Assembly: GCA_037441725.1 (NCBI GenBank)
Contig: JBBIRT010000009.1
Span: 1-41,860, forward strand
Reading direction: 5' to 3'
Length of the DNA stretch: 41,860 nucleotides
Source of the DNA: JBBIRT01 sp037441725
Lineage (GTDB): Bacteria > Desulfobacterota > BSN033 > UBA1163
Shown here: positions 1 through 9,985 of the stretch, piece by piece
How the letters are laid out: each line of letters starts with the position of its first letter
Position numbering within the stretch: position 1 is the first letter of the stretch
Position numbers and translations under genes: made by a program
Notes under the pieces: model-generated
Databases searched by the model: none
Told to the model about the DNA's origin: nothing
The model's input: the letters and a program-made list of their open reading frames with translations, nothing else

Positions 1-3000
1 ATACTGCATCCGTTAGATTCACTATTCTTGATCCGAGTAGAAAGACTGTGAACGAGCAGACAGTTCATATATCCATCCCCGCAGGTCAATCAGTGACCAT
101 CCCATTTACGTATTCCACCATAACAACCTCCCCCTTAGGCGTTTATCACATTGACTACAAACTTTTTAATGCTCGAGGGGAAGTTATTCAACCTCAAGCG
201 GAGACCGATTCAGGCCGATTTGTAGTGAGTAAAAAATTGGAAAATCCATATAAAGCCAGAGACCTTTTATTTTCTATTAATACCCCTTCAGAATATTTTG
301 GAGTGGGACAATCCGTTCCTTTTATAGTTACCATTTGGAATAAAGCTAATACTGAAACAAGATTAAGATTATATTGGGACATATCGCATTTAAGAGCTTC
401 ATTCTTAGATGAGGTAACAGTTCCAGCCCAAGGGATGCTATCCAGAAATTATAGTGTAAATATACCTAAATATAGTGATTCAGTAAGATTGTGGGTACAT
501 TTTTTTGAAGAGAATGGTGCATTTGTTAATAAACCTTCATGGGTTAATGTATATGGTGAGAGCTGGCATTATGCAGGATCTTCCGGTAAAGGGATTAAAA
601 TAGTATTTCCAACTGCTGATATCGTTGTTAAAACAGATAAATTCTTCTATTCACCAGGTGAAGTTGTTGCGATTAATACTTATTTGAACAATAAGATCAA
701 TACCCCTTGGGAAGGCATTGCAAAAATTAGTATTATTTCACCCCAAAGTACTTTGGTATTTGAGGATTCGAGAGCAATATTTCTTTTACCAAGTGAAAAT
801 GATTCTTTTAATAGTTATTATACACTTCCCCATCCATCAACCATTGGCACCTATACAGTAAAACTAGAGGCATTATCTCAAGATGATCATAGAATTCTCA
901 TGTTGAACTTTACAAGATTTGAACTTCCACAGAGTCTGATTTCGATTACACCAAATCTGCCCACTACCTTTAATGCGGGCACTAATTCGATTCCCTTTAC
1001 TATTTCGAATACGGGAAGGATAAACGTATCCTCAGGGACCCTTGATCTAATCCTTAAAGCCCCTGATGGGAGTACGCTATATTCTGGAAGTCAACCCTTT
1101 AGCATTGCAGTGGGGGAAAGCAAAACCCTGGATATTCCCATATCCATTCCCTCTATTAAATTAGGAAACTACATTCTAACCTATAGCCAGTCAGATGAGA
1201 CGAGGACAGGAAAACCCACAGCTATTGTTATTCCAAACTCAATCGAGATACCTAACCTTTTCTTTGACAAGCCTTTATATAAAGTTCGAGAAACTGTGAA
1301 TGGGAATGCAACGATAAAAAATATTGGGAAATTCAATTTAGAAAATATTTCTTTAACCCTTTCGGCCCAGGATCTCCATTATACAGAATCACAGACTATT
1401 TCATTAGGAGCAGGGCTCAGTACATCATTTAATTTTACGATTCCAATTTTAGAAACCATTTCACCAGGTCAACACAATGTAAGTTTGACCATAAGCCTTC
1501 CTGGGGCTGATTCAATAAATAAAAATGGGGCAATATCCATTCCCCCATCATCATTCTATATCATGTACCAAGGGGCCCATTCAATATCATCAGGTGAGAC
1601 CATAGCGATCATGATAGGAAATTCAGGGGGAGTAGACACTCAATATGAAGCCTATATCTATTTCTTTGATCAAACCAATGAGTTTTTCGATTCAAAAAGC
1701 GAAATGGGTTCCATCCTGTCCGATGGTCAGACATCACTCTCCTATACCTTACCAGACCAGTTAATAGAAGGGATATATCAGTTTAGAGTGGAGATCAGGG
1801 ATATTAAAACAAACAAGACGACCTATTATTATTCCCCTTTTCTAAACATTGCAGGATTAAAAGGCAATTTGTTAGTTCAGACCAATAAGGATATATATTT
1901 CTCCAATGAAGAAACAATAACCCTATCGACGATCGTTAATCAAGGAAGATCAATCGTCGATGGAAATCTTCACCTTGAGATCGTATGCGCAGAGTCGGCT
2001 TCATCCTCTCCACCTGAACCAGTCTCCTTTCACATTTTTACAGAAGAAAATTATGTCTGGGTGGAGCATGGAGTCCTTCACTTTCCTCCCTACTTTGATC
2101 GTCAAGAGCTATCTTTGCCCCTCTCACCAGACCCATGGGGCAATGCTTATGTGAGAATACGCCATGAAGGCACTCAAATGGCATTGATTGACTATGTTAC
2201 CTTAAAGGATAGTCATGGTAACTCATACTCTCCTTTTTTTGTAGGTGTTCCTGAATGGAGAGACTACACTCAGGAGGCTCAGGTTGAAGATGGTGTCCCT
2301 GCAGAGGTAACAGGGGTTGACTTTTATGCTTATTGGGATAATTTACCTTCTGGGGTTTCTTATGCTCTGGTCATTACAGGATTGGAAGGTAACCCATGCG
2401 GGATTGTTTGGCAAGCAGATACAGCCATTAACCAGGGATCTGGTGTGACCGAAACCATTAACTTATCCCCAGGGATTATCGGCCAGAGTGGCAAGTTCTA
2501 TCTTAAAGGGGATTTAAGAAATATTTTTGGTCAGTCTATTAAAACATCATATCATCCTTTCTATATCATTGATGGAGATACGGTTCTTATCTTTAATACC
2601 GAGAAAAGGGTTTACAAATCAGGTGAGGCAGTCACCATTACAGGTCAAATAGAAAATCATGCACCAATTCAAGCAGAGAATTTGATGTTCACCCTAAACT
2701 CCAGCCAAGGTGGTCAGAATCCTCAATTGCTTCTGAACGAGACCATTAATCTTCCCAGCAGGGGAACCTATCCCTTTACAATCACCACCATAGCAGTGGA
2801 AGAAGGGGTCGTGAATCTTGTAGGTGTAGTAAAACAGAATAATCAAGTGTTGGTATCAATAACCGATCAATATGAGGTGACCAACCCCTTGATCTATACC
2901 TCTATTGATATCCCTGAAACTGCAGGAAATGAATCTTTTACGATTGGAGTAGAGATATACAATGATAGCAAAGTGGATGCCACAGTACAGTTCGAAATTC

Positions 3001-6000
3001 AAAGTTCAGGGTATGAAGACTCACAAACAATCACCCTCCCTGCAGGGGGTATAAAAATTGTTCAATATCAACAACAGATAAATCAAACGACACCCTATAC
3101 CTTTACCTTCTCTGGCGATCTAAATGAAACTATTATGAGGACAGTTACTTATGGACTTGGAGCATCCATTCAATTCGGAGCAGGGAGCCCTGAGTTAGGA
3201 ATATTTCCTGAAGGAAGCCTTCTCATCCCTGTCACAATAATGAATACAGGCCAATCAGAAGAAGCCCTGGAAATATCCTATCAACTAAATCCTGGATCAG
3301 TCCAGCAAACTAAAACCTACTCACTTCCGATAGGGGGAAGCATAACAGATCACCTTCACTTCGATCTTACTGAGGGAGAGTACCAGATCACTGCGACCAG
3401 CCAAAGGCCGGATGCTATTGCTCAGGCAAACTTCTTCATCAGAAAAGAGAATCAGGCAGAAATGACCATTGCTATGGGTAACCCAATCGAAGGACTGATT
3501 CCAGTCAATGTCAATCTGACCAACCTTGGATATAATGAGATTAGTGGTAGCTTGAGTCTCAGTGTCATTGAGGGCTCAGGGCAGACCGTATGGAATGGAG
3601 AAGAGATTATTTCTCAATTTTCACCTCAAAGCTCTCAACTCATCACTCTTAACATCAACCCCTCATCCCTTGAACCTAACCCCTACACTCTCCAAGCCCA
3701 GTTGCTTACCAACAGCAATCAGGTCATCCTAACCAGGAGCTTGGAATTTGGAATTCAAAGTGCCAACTTCCAGATCAGCCAAAAGCCTCCTTATCAAATA
3801 TTTAATTCGGGTCAGGAGGCGACCTTTACTTTTGGAGTCAAGAATATTGGCAATCAAGAAGGATCATTTGACTTGAGATTTAAAGCCTATGATTTGATTG
3901 ATTCTACTCAGAGAGAATGGCTAAGAGCTGGGGAAGAAAAGGCTGTGACGTTTAGGTTTATGCTGCCTGAAGATTGGGAAGAGAAAGACTATTTTGCAGA
4001 ATATGAGTTGAAGGATTCAAGGATTCAAAGGGTGGAGGGTCTAAGAGGGCTGATTAAGTATCACCTTGTGGGCATCAATCTCAATGTTAACGCCTCCCTT
4101 AATAAGCCTTACTACAGCGAAGGAGAGATAGCCCGTCTGACAATTGATATCCAATCTAACAATCCTAATCCTCAAAACCTCTTTGCGAGGGTGAACTATA
4201 CAGGATATGAACTTCAGCAAACCTTCACATTAATTGACAGTCAGGTTCTTATCTTTGATATTCCTTTAATTCATATTACAGGAGAAAAACTTTTCTATGG
4301 GATCTATCATGAATCAGGTCGTGCTATTCATCTTAATTCCCTCTATATTCATCAGGCTGGAGAAGTCCTCACCATCACTACGGATAAACAGGTCTATTCA
4401 CCCGGTGATATTGTAATCCTGACTGTATCTGGAAATACAAGGGGTGAAATGACCTTATCCGGTCCAGGAGGATATGAAGAAACCTTCTCCTTCACAGGCT
4501 TAGCCACAAAGAGTTTCTCGTTGCCCTCGACGATTACAGCTGGAACATATTTTATAAATGTTGAACTCACCACTCAAAACTTCGAACCCATAACTACTGT
4601 CTATCCTTTTGACGTGGCAGGGGTTCAGGTGAAAGCTGTTGAATGCCAAAATGATAGGGGTAAATATGGCCCTTCTGATACTATTAAAACAACCTTTATC
4701 CTATCCAGTAATACTACGATGCCTGCTATCCTCAAGACCTGGACTGTTGACCCGATGGGCAACTATACCCTTGTTGGAGAGGTGAATATTAATCTCTCTT
4801 CATCGGAGAATACACTTGTTACTTATCACTCTCCACTTAACACTATGGTTTCTGGCATCCACAAGTTAGTCTATGGGATCTATGGTCCTGAAGACCTTCT
4901 GCTTTGCTCAGGAAGCGAAGCCTTTGATGTAGGTGATGCTGTTCTGACAGGTCTATCGACAGACAGGGAAGATTATCGATCTAATGGAGATTTAGTAACT
5001 GTAATGGTGAGTTTCTTTGGTTCAGTCAATACAGAACTTCAGCTTGAGCTTGACGGCGTTGTAATAAAGACTGAAATGATCTCTCTGAGTGGATTCACCG
5101 TTTATACAACAACACTTCAAAACATCATTCCAGGCCCTCATACCCTCAAGGCCGCCTTAACCGCAGGAGGTCTAACCAGCACAAAAGAGACAACATTTAC
5201 CTATGCTCTAATGGATATGCCAAAGCCCCAAATCTCGATTTCCCCTGCCTATCTTGACTATGGGGACGTCCATGTTGGTTCCACATCCACTCAGACAATT
5301 ACCCTATCCAGCATAGGCAATATAGACTTAGCCATAGGAGTGATTACACTATCCGGGGCCAATTTGGGAGAATTCAGCATCCAAAATGACACCTGCTCAG
5401 GGAACTCTATTGACCCATCAGGAAACTGTACTCTGGATGTGCTCTTCTCACCCACTTCTCCCGGAATAAAGACCGCTTCCCTCTTTGTCCCATCGAATGC
5501 TAAAGGAATGGCTTACCTCTATTTACCCTTTAATGGAACAGGTGTGACCTCTTTAAGTGTATCAATCAATCCAGGCGGAGGCGGTAGAGTCATAGGGACA
5601 GGTATCAACTGCCCTGGAGATTGTGTAGAAGTCTTCTCAATCGCAGGAGCAACTCCTCAGCTCACTGCAGTACCGAATGAAGGTTACCAATTTGCAAATT
5701 GGACAGGAGACATCCATGCCTCAGAAAACCAGGTTACCCTTAACTTGGAATACCATAAAAATGTAAATGCCAATTTTGTTATAAAGAGTTACCTTATCAT
5801 GGCAAATGCTAACTCAGGGGGTATCATCATTCCATCAGGGTCCATAGCGGTCCCCCATGGAACAAGCCAAACTTTCAGCATGATTCCAAATGCAGGCTAC
5901 CGGTTAGCCGATGTAAAAATAGATGGATTATCCGTCGGTGCGGTGGCTACTTATACGTTTAACCAGATTACCTCCAATCACATCATAGAGGCGATCTTTG

Positions 6001-7235
6001 ATAGAAATATCACTCCTACCTGGGCCAAGACCTATGGTGGCAAGGGCCACGATTTGGCCTTCACCATCAAGGAAACAGAGGATGGAGGGTCTATTCTTGC
6101 TGGCGAGAGTTGGTCATTCAATCCACTATTCTCAGACGCATGGGTGATCAAACTTGATGTCCATGGAGGCATTCAATGGCAGAGGAAATATGGTGGGAAC
6201 CTGAACGATACATTTTATTCTATTGAGCGGACCCAGGATGGAGGATATATCATGGGAGGGGAAACCGATGCAATCCTGCCATTCTTAGGCCTATTTTGGG
6301 TGGTCAAGATCGATAAAGAAGGACAAATTCAGTGGCAGAAGACCTATGGACGAGGTTGGGCTCATTCAGTTCAGCAGACCTTAGAAGGAGGTTATGTGGT
6401 TGTAGGGATGAATATGGGTAGACCGTGGGTTGTCAAGCTTGACAGAGAGGGTGGTATTCAGTGGCAAAAGAAATACACTGGAATTCTTGGAGATTTTGCT
6501 CAATCAATTCGCCAGACCTCTGATGGAGGATATATTGTTGCTGGAATGATAAAAGGAAATGTGTGGGTTCTCAAACTGAATTCGGTAGGAAAGACTCAAT
6601 GGCAGAAGTTCTATGGAAATAGCTATGTGGATGCCAATTTTTCAATCCAGCAGACTCAAGATGGAGGCTATATCTTAGCCAGTGTGAGCCTTACGTTTGG
6701 AACTGGCTATACGGATCTATGGATAGTAAAACTTGATCCAAGTGGAGAGATTGAGTGGCAAAAAAACTATGGGGGGGCGGGCATTGAGATGGCCCATGCA
6801 GTTGAGCAGACTCTTGAAGGAGGTTATGTGGTTGCGGGTTGGACAGAATCTTTTGGTGCTGGAGGTACAGATGCTTGGGTATTAAAGCTCGATCCAAATG
6901 GAGAGATTGAGTGGCAAAAGACTTTTGGAGGTTCTGGATTCGATTTAGCGCATGCAATTGAACAGACCCAGGATGGGGGATATTTAGTAACAGGCTGGAC
7001 AGAGTCGTTTGGCGCAGGAGATATGGATGTGTGGGTATTGAAGCTTGATGCCCATGGAGATATATCAGGTTGTCCAGAAGGGATCATAGGGATAACCTTT
7101 GTTACCCCTTATCAAACAAATGCTTTGGCGGGTCCAAGCAATGAGACTGGCCAAGGCACTTATATCTCTTCCAAAAACGGAAATGCCACGATGAATGAGA
7201 CTACAATTAACCCGGACAGTATCTGTGGTGATTAA
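1..7235 (+). CDS. Giant exported multi-domain protein, 5' end outside window; C-terminal seven-repeat propeller
   Basis: The frame is open from the first bases, so the gene starts upstream and only about 2,400 C-terminal residues are visible; a GTG at 48 is just an internal codon. In order: a long array of CARDB/Ig-like beta domains (to about nt 5220); a choice-of-anchor D/ASH-type domain (about 5230-5545, with a GDVHVGSTSTQTITL core); two InlB-B-type repeats (about 5550-6010, FANWTGD and IIEAIFD motifs); then seven repeats of a W-x-K-x-Y-G-G ... Q-T-x-D-G-G-Y ... D-x-W-V-x-K-L-D pattern (about 6016-7065), as expected for a seven-bladed propeller. No membrane anchor or recognised sorting signal is seen at the C-terminus, which ends SICGD. 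Such architectures are typical of surface or secreted adhesion proteins. The precise role is unknown. It converges on ybeY with a 13-bp gap. Confidence 0.85.
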   Translation, partial: TASVRFTILDPSRKTVNEQTVHISIPAGQSVTIPFTYSTITTSPLGVYHIDYKLFNARGEVIQPQAETDSGRFVVSKKLENPYKARDLLFSINTPSEYFGVGQSVPFIVTIWNKANTETRLRLYWDISHLRASFLDEVTVPAQGMLSRNYSVNIPKYSDSVRLWVHFFEENGAFVNKPSWVNVYGESWHYAGSSGKGIKIVFPTADIVVKTDKFFYSPGEVVAINTYLNNKINTPWEGIAKISIISPQSTLVFEDSRAIFLLPSENDSFNSYYTLPHPSTIGTYTVKLEALSQDDHRILMLNFTRFELPQSLISITPNLPTTFNAGTNSIPFTISNTGRINVSSGTLDLILKAPDGSTLYSGSQPFSIAVGESKTLDIPISIPSIKLGNYILTYSQSDETRTGKPTAIVIPNSIEIPNLFFDKPLYKVRETVNGNATIKNIGKFNLENISLTLSAQDLHYTESQTISLGAGLSTSFNFTIPILETISPGQHNVSLTISLPGADSINKNGAISIPPSSFYIMYQGAHSISSGETIAIMIGNSGGVDTQYEAYIYFFDQTNEFFDSKSEMGSILSDGQTSLSYTLPDQLIEGIYQFRVEIRDIKTNKTTYYYSPFLNIAGLKGNLLVQTNKDIYFSNEETITLSTIVNQGRSIVDGNLHLEIVCAESASSSPPEPVSFHIFTEENYVWVEHGVLHFPPYFDRQELSLPLSPDPWGNAYVRIRHEGTQMALIDYVTLKDSHGNSYSPFFVGVPEWRDYTQEAQVEDGVPAEVTGVDFYAYWDNLPSGVSYALVITGLEGNPCGIVWQADTAINQGSGVTETINLSPGIIGQSGKFYLKGDLRNIFGQSIKTSYHPFYIIDGDTVLIFNTEKRVYKSGEAVTITGQIENHAPIQAENLMFTLNSSQGGQNPQLLLNETINLPSRGTYPFTITTIAVEEGVVNLVGVVKQNNQVLVSITDQYEVTNPLIYTSIDIPETAGNESFTIGVEIYNDSKVDATVQFEIQSSGYEDSQTITLPAGGIKIVQYQQQINQTTPYTFTFSGDLNETIMRTVTYGLGASIQFGAGSPELGIFPEGSLLIPVTIMNTGQSEEALEISYQLNPGSVQQTKTYSLPIGGSITDHLHFDLTEGEYQITATSQRPDAIAQANFFIRKENQAEMTIAMGNPIEGLIPVNVNLTNLGYNEISGSLSLSVIEGSGQTVWNGEEIISQFSPQSSQLITLNINPSSLEPNPYTLQAQLLTNSNQVILTRSLEFGIQSANFQISQKPPYQIFNSGQEATFTFGVKNIGNQEGSFDLRFKAYDLIDSTQREWLRAGEEKAVTFRFMLPEDWEEKDYFAEYELKDSRIQRVEGLRGLIKYHLVGINLNVNASLNKPYYSEGEIARLTIDIQSNNPNPQNLFARVNYTGYELQQTFTLIDSQVLIFDIPLIHITGEKLFYGIYHESGRAIHLNSLYIHQAGEVLTITTDKQVYSPGDIVILTVSGNTRGEMTLSGPGGYEETFSFTGLATKSFSLPSTITAGTYFINVELTTQNFEPITTVYPFDVAGVQVKAVECQNDRGKYGPSDTIKTTFILSSNTTMPAILKTWTVDPMGNYTLVGEVNINLSSSENTLVTYHSPLNTMVSGIHKLVYGIYGPEDLLLCSGSEAFDVGDAVLTGLSTDREDYRSNGDLVTVMVSFFGSVNTELQLELDGVVIKTEMISLSGFTVYTTTLQNIIPGPHTLKAALTAGGLTSTKETTFTYALMDMPKPQISISPAYLDYGDVHVGSTSTQTITLSSIGNIDLAIGVITLSGANLGEFSIQNDTCSGNSIDPSGNCTLDVLFSPTSPGIKTASLFVPSNAKGMAYLYLPFNGTGVTSLSVSINPGGGGRVIGTGINCPGDCVEVFSIAGATPQLTAVPNEGYQFANWTGDIHASENQVTLNLEYHKNVNANFVIKSYLIMANANSGGIIIPSGSIAVPHGTSQTFSMIPNAGYRLADVKIDGLSVGAVATYTFNQITSNHIIEAIFDRNITPTWAKTYGGKGHDLAFTIKETEDGGSILAGESWSFNPLFSDAWVIKLDVHGGIQWQRKYGGNLNDTFYSIERTQDGGYIMGGETDAILPFLGLFWVVKIDKEGQIQWQKTYGRGWAHSVQQTLEGGYVVVGMNMGRPWVVKLDREGGIQWQKKYTGILGDFAQSIRQTSDGGYIVAGMIKGNVWVLKLNSVGKTQWQKFYGNSYVDANFSIQQTQDGGYILASVSLTFGTGYTDLWIVKLDPSGEIEWQKNYGGAGIEMAHAVEQTLEGGYVVAGWTESFGAGGTDAWVLKLDPNGEIEWQKTFGGSGFDLAHAIEQTQDGGYLVTGWTESFGAGDMDVWVLKLDAHGDISGCPEGIIGITFVTPYQTNALAGPSNETGQGTYISSKNGNATMNETTINPDSICGD

Positions 7236-7248
7236 ATTTAATAAAGTT

Positions 7249-7698
7249 TTATAGGATTCCAGCCTTACTGATTTGCTGAAAGAGTTGTCTCTGTTTGAGG
7301 GCCATTTCCATTGCTTCTTTTTTTGTTCCCTCATGGTCATATCCAATCAGGTGGAGAACCCCATGGACCATCAGGAGAATGACCATCTCCATGGTATTGA
7401 GGCCGAAGCGACTTGATTGGCGTTGGGCAGTCTCTACTGAGATAACCAGATCTCCAAGAAGATGGGGGTGGAGATTGGAAAATTCCCCTTGTCTCATCGA
7501 AAAGGCCAGGACATTGGTCGGTTTATCGCGGTGGAGGTATTTTCGATTCAAGGCTTGGATTTGAATATCGTCGACGAATAAAAGACTCAGTTCAGCTTCA
7601 GGCAATCCCAATTCGATCAATATCCTTTGGGCCGCCTTTCTTATTTTTCTTAAGTTTAAAGGGATAGGTCTTTGTTGATTTTGTATCCAGATCTTCAT
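7249..7698 (-). CDS. ybeY: Endoribonuclease YbeY (rRNA maturation factor)
   Basis: This is a 149-residue protein of normal YbeY length. YbeY is a single-strand-specific metal endoribonuclease needed for 16S rRNA 3'-end maturation and ribosome quality control in the cytoplasm. The family zinc signature HGVLHLIGYDH is present near residue 115, and the preceding PTNVLAFSM segment is also typical. The ATG at 7698 is preceded by a good AGAGGA ribosome-binding site, which supports this start even though it lies 101 bp inside the 3' end of pgpH. It is last in the phoH-pgpH-ybeY operon, an order common in bacteria. Confidence 0.95.
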   Translation of the reverse strand: MKIWIQNQQRPIPLNLRKIRKAAQRILIELGLPEAELSLLFVDDIQIQALNRKYLHRDKPTNVLAFSMRQGEFSNLHPHLLGDLVISVETAQRQSSRFGLNTMEMVILLMVHGVLHLIGYDHEGTKKEAMEMALKQRQLFQQISKAGIL

Positions 7699-9979
7699 CG
7701 TTCCTCTTCAGTAATGATTCAGTATTTGGGGGTAGGGGATAATCAATTCTCGGATGAAAGATGGCATTTAGGATTCGGTTAAAACTCTCCTGTATCTTTT
7801 GGAGATCCTTCAGGGTCAATTCACACTCTTCCAGTTGTCCATCTAAGAAGATGTTGTTTGTGATCCTTTGAACCAGATTCTTGATCCGTGAAGGGGTAGG
7901 ATCATTGAGGGTTCGAGAGGCTGCTTCCACTGAATCGGCTAACATGACAATCCCTGCTTCTTTGGTCTGAGGTTTTGGCCCAGGATAACGAAATTCATTC
8001 TCATCCATGGATTCCATCTCTGGATTCTCTTTCCCTTTGGCTTTTTGATAAAAGAAGGAGATCAGACTTGTCCCATGGTGTTGTTGAATGATGTGGCCTA
8101 TTCTTTCCCCCAGACGATTTTCTCGGGCCATCTCCACCCCATCCTTTACATGGGAGATGAGGATGAGGCTTGACATGGTTGGCGTGAGATAATCATGTTT
8201 GTTTTCACCCCCCCCCATATTCTCGATAAAATAGAGAGGTTTTTTTAGTTTCCCGATATCATGATAATAGGCACTGACCCTTGCCAGAAGGGGATTGGCT
8301 GCAATGGATTTTGCCGCAGCCTCCACCAAACTCCCAACGATGAGACTATGGTGGTAAGTGCCAGGGGCCTGGAGGATCATTTCCTTGAGGATGGGATGAT
8401 CCATATTGGCCAGCTCAAGCAGTTTGATGTCTGTGGTATAACCGAATAAGCTCTCAATCATAGGGGTGATTCCCAGAACAAGAACAGAGGCTAAAATCCC
8501 TCCTAAAAAGCCCATGATCAGGTCTGAGATGAGCACTACCCGGAAGGGTTGTCCTGAAATCAGATGATAGGAGAGGATCAATAAGAGATTGATCCCTCCC
8601 ACATCCAATCCTGCCTTGATGAGAATGCTCCTCTGTTCACATCGTGCGACCTTATGAGCTCCAATCACACTTCCGACCAAAGCAAAGATAAAATAGAAGA
8701 GCTGGTTTCCTAAAAGGGTGGCAGAGAAATAGCTGCTTAGAAGTGAAAAGACAATAGCCACTTCGGAGTTGAGGACAATTCGGATGAGCATGGCCCCTGA
8801 GGCAATAGGAAATAGATAAAGGTAAGAGGAGGAAGGAATGGTAAAGAACCCTTCTCCTAAGACATCGGTCATCACTTGGAAAAGCTTGAGCAAGGCAATC
8901 ACACCTAACAGGGTGGTGGAAAAGAAAAGAAGATCTTTCTGAGAAAGGGCAATCTTACGGATATTTTGGGTTGAAAACTGATAGAGACTGGCCAAGACGA
9001 GAAAGGTCAAACATCCCATCCCGATCAGGATGGCTGCCAGATGGGTTTTTTCTTGGGCCTTTTTAAGAGCTTTGATTTTGAGAAGATGATCTTCTCTTAC
9101 TCGATCTCCAGGCCTTAAAATGATTTCTCCCCGTTTAATTTGGAAATAGATGGGATTGATCTTTTCCCTTTCCTGTGCTCTTCGCTCTTGGGTTTGATCC
9201 TTATTGAAGGTGAGATTGGGCGCAAGGAAATGCTCTGCAATCTTTAAGACGATCGATGAGATGGGTTTTCCTAATACAGGGGTATGCAATTCGGCTTGTG
9301 TCTTTAATCTTGCCCTGGCCTCCTTAAAGTCTAAAAAGGTTAAAGAAAGGGCCTTTCTCTCCTCCCGAGTAATAATATTCCGAATCACAATCCCTTTTTC
9401 TGCTTCTGGATCAAGGAGGTCTTTATCACTGACGATCCCCTTTTTCAGAAGGGGAGCAATTAATTTTAATGCTGCCTCTCCAATGGCAGGATCAAAGTGT
9501 TCTTTTTCTAAGATCTCCCACTCTTTTTGGGTAAGGGGAAGGTTCATGGAAGAATCCCACTCTTTTTTTCTTAGGAGATCTTGATCCTTTCCTTTTGTGG
9601 AGAGAAGGGCCAATGATTCAAAGGTCAATCGAATTCTTCTTTCCGCATCGCTCAGAATCATTGGATCGTAGTCGTAGACTGGAAGGACTGTTTTTTCTGC
9701 TTCGGCCCTTTTTTCTTCGGTTAACCTTTCGTCTTCAACCAAGAGATCGTGTGTGGATTTAATCTCTTTGGTTGCAATGTCTCCTGATTTATATTCTTTT
9801 AGGTGAAGGGTAATACCAGGGGAGAGAAGGAGGGCCAGGAGGATCGTTGTACCTATCCCAATAAACCATTTTTGATAGGATAGGGTTTTGATCCGTTCTA
9901 ACCATTTCCGGTTTCTCAATCCATTATTGGATTTAAAGAGGGGAAGGTTAAAGATGAACTTTTTTATTGAGATCTTCAT
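7598..9979 (-). CDS. pgpH: PgpH-like 7TM-HD phosphohydrolase (probable c-di-AMP phosphodiesterase)
   Basis: This 793-residue membrane protein has the 7TMR-HD architecture. There is one N-terminal membrane segment (about residues 35-58), a large extracytoplasmic 7TMR-HDED-type region (about 60-310), a block of about seven hydrophobic helices (about 310-510) and a cytoplasmic HD domain with YYHDIGK plus an upstream HHSLIVGS histidine pair. Known family members hydrolyse cyclic di-AMP; that activity is inferred here. The ATG is 6 bp after the phoH stop, implying translational coupling. Its last 33 codons or so (lysine-rich, low complexity) overlap ybeY in another frame. If c-di-AMP is absent from the host, another cyclic nucleotide could be the substrate. 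Confidence 0.9.
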   Translation of the reverse strand: MKISIKKFIFNLPLFKSNNGLRNRKWLERIKTLSYQKWFIGIGTTILLALLLSPGITLHLKEYKSGDIATKEIKSTHDLLVEDERLTEEKRAEAEKTVLPVYDYDPMILSDAERRIRLTFESLALLSTKGKDQDLLRKKEWDSSMNLPLTQKEWEILEKEHFDPAIGEAALKLIAPLLKKGIVSDKDLLDPEAEKGIVIRNIITREERKALSLTFLDFKEARARLKTQAELHTPVLGKPISSIVLKIAEHFLAPNLTFNKDQTQERRAQEREKINPIYFQIKRGEIILRPGDRVREDHLLKIKALKKAQEKTHLAAILIGMGCLTFLVLASLYQFSTQNIRKIALSQKDLLFFSTTLLGVIALLKLFQVMTDVLGEGFFTIPSSSYLYLFPIASGAMLIRIVLNSEVAIVFSLLSSYFSATLLGNQLFYFIFALVGSVIGAHKVARCEQRSILIKAGLDVGGINLLLILSYHLISGQPFRVVLISDLIMGFLGGILASVLVLGITPMIESLFGYTTDIKLLELANMDHPILKEMILQAPGTYHHSLIVGSLVEAAAKSIAANPLLARVSAYYHDIGKLKKPLYFIENMGGGENKHDYLTPTMSSLILISHVKDGVEMARENRLGERIGHIIQQHHGTSLISFFYQKAKGKENPEMESMDENEFRYPGPKPQTKEAGIVMLADSVEAASRTLNDPTPSRIKNLVQRITNNIFLDGQLEECELTLKDLQKIQESFNRILNAIFHPRIDYPLPPNTESLLKRNDEDLDTKSTKTYPFKLKKNKKGGPKDIDRIGIA

Positions 9980-9985
9980 AGGGAT

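Noticed and set aside
6691..7346. Minus-strand open frames opposite the propeller repeats and ybeY
   Set aside because: They mirror the repeated DNA of the large gene and lack start signals or recognisable protein features.
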